Assembly: GCF_916858675.1 (NCBI RefSeq)
Contig: NZ_CAKASM010000001.1
Location: 372,001-436,000, forward strand
Direction of reading: 5' to 3'
DNA length: 64,000 nucleotides
Source of the DNA: Sphingomonas sp. Leaf21
GTDB taxonomy: Bacteria > Pseudomonadota > Alphaproteobacteria > Sphingomonadales > Sphingomonadaceae
Part shown: piece after piece, positions 62,241 through 64,000 of the stretch
How the letters are laid out: each line of letters opens with the position of its first letter
Numbering within the stretch: position 1 is the stretch's first letter
Program-made: the position numbers and the translations under genes
Notes under the pieces: generated by a model
Databases searched by the model: none
What the model was told of the DNA's origin: nothing
Seen by the model: the letters and a program-made list of their open reading frames with translations, nothing else

Positions 62241-64000
62241 TCAGAAGTTGAACCGCACACCCGCCCGATAGACGCGGCCCAGCACGTCGTAGAGCGCCGG
62301 GTTGACGAAATAGGGCGACTTCGCCGGATCGCGATTGAAGACGTTGTCGACCTTGAAATAGGCGGTGACCGCCTTGGTCACGTTATAGGTGCCGCCCACG
62401 TCGAAATAGAAGGCGCCGGGGATGAAATTATTGTCGATTGTCGGTCGGTTGGCGGTCGAGGCGGGGCAGCCCGTGGTGCACTGGATATACTGGTTGCCCA
62501 GCTTGCCGTCGCTGAACCACCGCTCCTGCAGCAGCAGCGACCAGTCGTCGGTGGCATAGGTCTGCACCGCCAGCCACTTCCACTTGGGCGTGCTGCCGAT
62601 GTTCACGCCCGCCGTGTCGTTGGGGATCGTGTTGGGCAAGCCCGTGTCGGTGATGAAGCGGCGGATGTTCGTCGCCAGCGCGCGCAGCGTCAGGCTGCCC
62701 GGCAGGCCGAGCGGGTTGCGCCAGCGATAGCTCGCCTCGATATCGAAGCCGTCGGTCAGGATCGACGCGAGGTTGAAGGACTGGACGTTGATGAAGTTGG
62801 GACCATTGGGATTGTTCAGGTTGAACGCACCGCAGGTCTCGGGCGCGACGTTCAGGTAGCACAGGTTGACGATGTCCTGCGCGCCCAGGCTGGAGATCAC
62901 GTCGGTGATCTTGATCTTGTAATAGTCAACCGAGAGGCTCAGCCCCGGGATCGCCTGCGAGTTGGAGAAAGCGATGCCCAGCGTCGTGTTGCGCGCGATT
63001 TCGGGGGTCAGGTTGACGTTGCCGATGGTGTTCTGAAGCGCCAGCACGTTGACGTTGCGGAACGGGTCGAAGAAGCCGGGTAGCGTCGTCGTGACGGGTG
63101 CCGCGAACAATTCCGACAGGTTGGGCGCGCGCACGTCGCGCGAGGTCACGCCGCGGATGCGCAGCCCGTCGACCGGCAGGTCCCAGGTGCCGCCGATCTT
63201 CCACGCCCAGACCGTGCCCGAGGTGCTGTAGTCGGTGACGCGCACCGCGCCGTTGATGTTGGCGCGGCCCCCCGCCTCCGAATTGATGATCGGCAGGTCG
63301 GCCTCGACGAACGCTTCCTTGACGCTGTAGGCGCCGGTCCCGTTCTTGTAGTTGCCCGCATACCAGTTGTTGCCATCGACCAGCAGCGCGGGGTCGGCCG
63401 GATAATTGGCGTTGGCCGGGGTGTTGGCGAAGCCCGCGCCATAGGGGTCGGCGCGGACGCGGTAGAATTCGTGTCGGAATTCGCCACCGAACGCGATCGA
63501 CACGGGCCCCGCCCAGGACGAGAAGGGCGAGCCCGAGAAGTTCAGGCTGATCACGTCCTGTGTCTGGCGCGTGCGCTGATAGGGACCGTATTGCGGCATG
63601 ATATAGCTCATCGCCGCCGCCGACGGGTTGCCGCCGAAGATGTTGAGCGGCTGGCAGCCATTGGCACGCGCCGTGGCGTCGGCGCAGACGATCGCGCCGT
63701 TCAGCGTGGTCGCGTTGATCGCCTGGTTGAACCGGCGCGACAGCATGATGTTGCTGACATCGACATCGGTATAGTTGGTGCCGTGCTCATAATACATGTC
63801 GTAGGACCAGTCCGACCCGGCGACGGACTCGCGACCCTTCGCGCCCGCGACGAAGCGGAACTGGCGGCGATCGGTATAGACCTGCGTATTGCCGAGCGCG
63901 GCGTTGCTGGTGCCGTACTGGAAGTTGGTGATACCCGCCGTGGCGCAAGCCGCCTGGACCAGCGCGGGGACATAGGGATTGGCGCACTGGATGGTCAGGT
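62241..64000 (-). CDS. TonB-dependent receptor of the glycan locus (N-terminus outside window)
   Basis: The frame is open to the window end, giving the C-terminal ~585 residues. Barrel features of the CirA/BtuB-like sphingomonad receptors are visible: WSYDMYYEHGTNYTDVDV, the RDVRAPNLSELFAAP segment, FDIEASYRWRN and the terminal aromatic VYRAGVRFNF. Several cysteines (CANPYVP, CADATARANGCQPLN) suggest a disulfide-bearing outer loop. Ten bp upstream of a secreted GH43, so likely the outer-membrane importer for the released oligosaccharides. The plug and any TonB box lie beyond the window. Confidence 0.92.
   Translation of the reverse strand, partial: LTIQCANPYVPALVQAACATAGITNFQYGTSNAALGNTQVYTDRRQFRFVAGAKGRESVAGSDWSYDMYYEHGTNYTDVDVSNIMLSRRFNQAINATTLNGAIVCADATARANGCQPLNIFGGNPSAAAMSYIMPQYGPYQRTRQTQDVISLNFSGSPFSSWAGPVSIAFGGEFRHEFYRVRADPYGAGFANTPANANYPADPALLVDGNNWYAGNYKNGTGAYSVKEAFVEADLPIINSEAGGRANINGAVRVTDYSTSGTVWAWKIGGTWDLPVDGLRIRGVTSRDVRAPNLSELFAAPVTTTLPGFFDPFRNVNVLALQNTIGNVNLTPEIARNTTLGIAFSNSQAIPGLSLSVDYYKIKITDVISSLGAQDIVNLCYLNVAPETCGAFNLNNPNGPNFINVQSFNLASILTDGFDIEASYRWRNPLGLPGSLTLRALATNIRRFITDTGLPNTIPNDTAGVNIGSTPKWKWLAVQTYATDDWSLLLQERWFSDGKLGNQYIQCTTGCPASTANRPTIDNNFIPGAFYFDVGGTYNVTKAVTAYFKVDNVFNRDPAKSPYFVNPALYDVLGRVYRAGVRFNF

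Overview
The window is high-GC alphaproteobacterial DNA that reads most like a Sphingomonas-type member of the Sphingomonadales. It has four TonB-dependent receptors, an ECF41 sigma factor, glycan-degrading enzymes paired with a TonB receptor and a LacI regulator, dense gene packing with ATGA start-stop overlaps, and several leaderless-looking or TTG/GTG starts. Species cannot be read from the sequence.

Layout. 1-4.3 kb: end of an ABC ATPase and a permease fused to an M1 metallopeptidase. 4.4-7.8 kb: an Old Yellow Enzyme, a membrane-anchored ABM-domain protein, and a class A beta-lactamase-like hydrolase whose omega loop lacks the deacylating Glu. 7.9-11.7 kb: a three-gene molybdenum hydroxylase (2Fe-2S, FAD plus probable 4Fe-4S, molybdopterin subunits). 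11.7-13.9 kb: a conspicuously A+T-rich scar containing a broken S9 peptidase tail, an orphan C-terminal toxin-like domain, a candidate immunity gene 1 nt behind it, and a membrane-anchored hypothetical. 14.0-18.2 kb (minus): a TPP riboswitch followed by a TonB receptor, an APH-fold kinase and a PnuC-family transporter, best read as a thiamine salvage operon. 18.3-26.9 kb: a diguanylate cyclase, a Tat-exported DUF885 protein, rRNA modification genes (RluE-type, RlmJ), DUF2076, a response-regulator relic, and a manganese catalase. 27.0-31.8 kb: a ROK regulator, a TonB receptor and a secreted glycerophosphodiester phosphodiesterase. 31.9-38.0 kb: LysR with divergent aldo-keto reductase and MFS pump; an ECF41 sigma/CMD pair with a textbook ECF41 promoter; a GNAT and a MarR-GNAT fusion.

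38.0-52.5 kb is an accessory block: relics of a metallophosphoesterase and a YcaQ-type protein, then one 12.1-kb autotransporter adhesin gene of about 4,038 codons containing 276-bp mosaic repeats, then about 1.2 kb without a recognisable intact gene up to a tRNA-Pro. Two short related minus-strand relics lie on either side of the adhesin gene. 52.7-55.0 kb: a second Tat-type DUF885 protein and a nucleoside deaminase. 55.0-64.0 kb: a hemicellulose-type utilisation locus (GH2, GH43 xylosidase, hexuronate-type MFS, LacI, secreted GH43, and a TonB receptor running off the end).

The strongest leads are the riboswitch-controlled thiamine operon, the ECF41 promoter/sigma/CMD unit, the orphan toxin-immunity scar, the giant mosaic autotransporter, and the beta-lactamase homologue without Glu166. 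All calls come from reading the sequence by eye; no database search was run.
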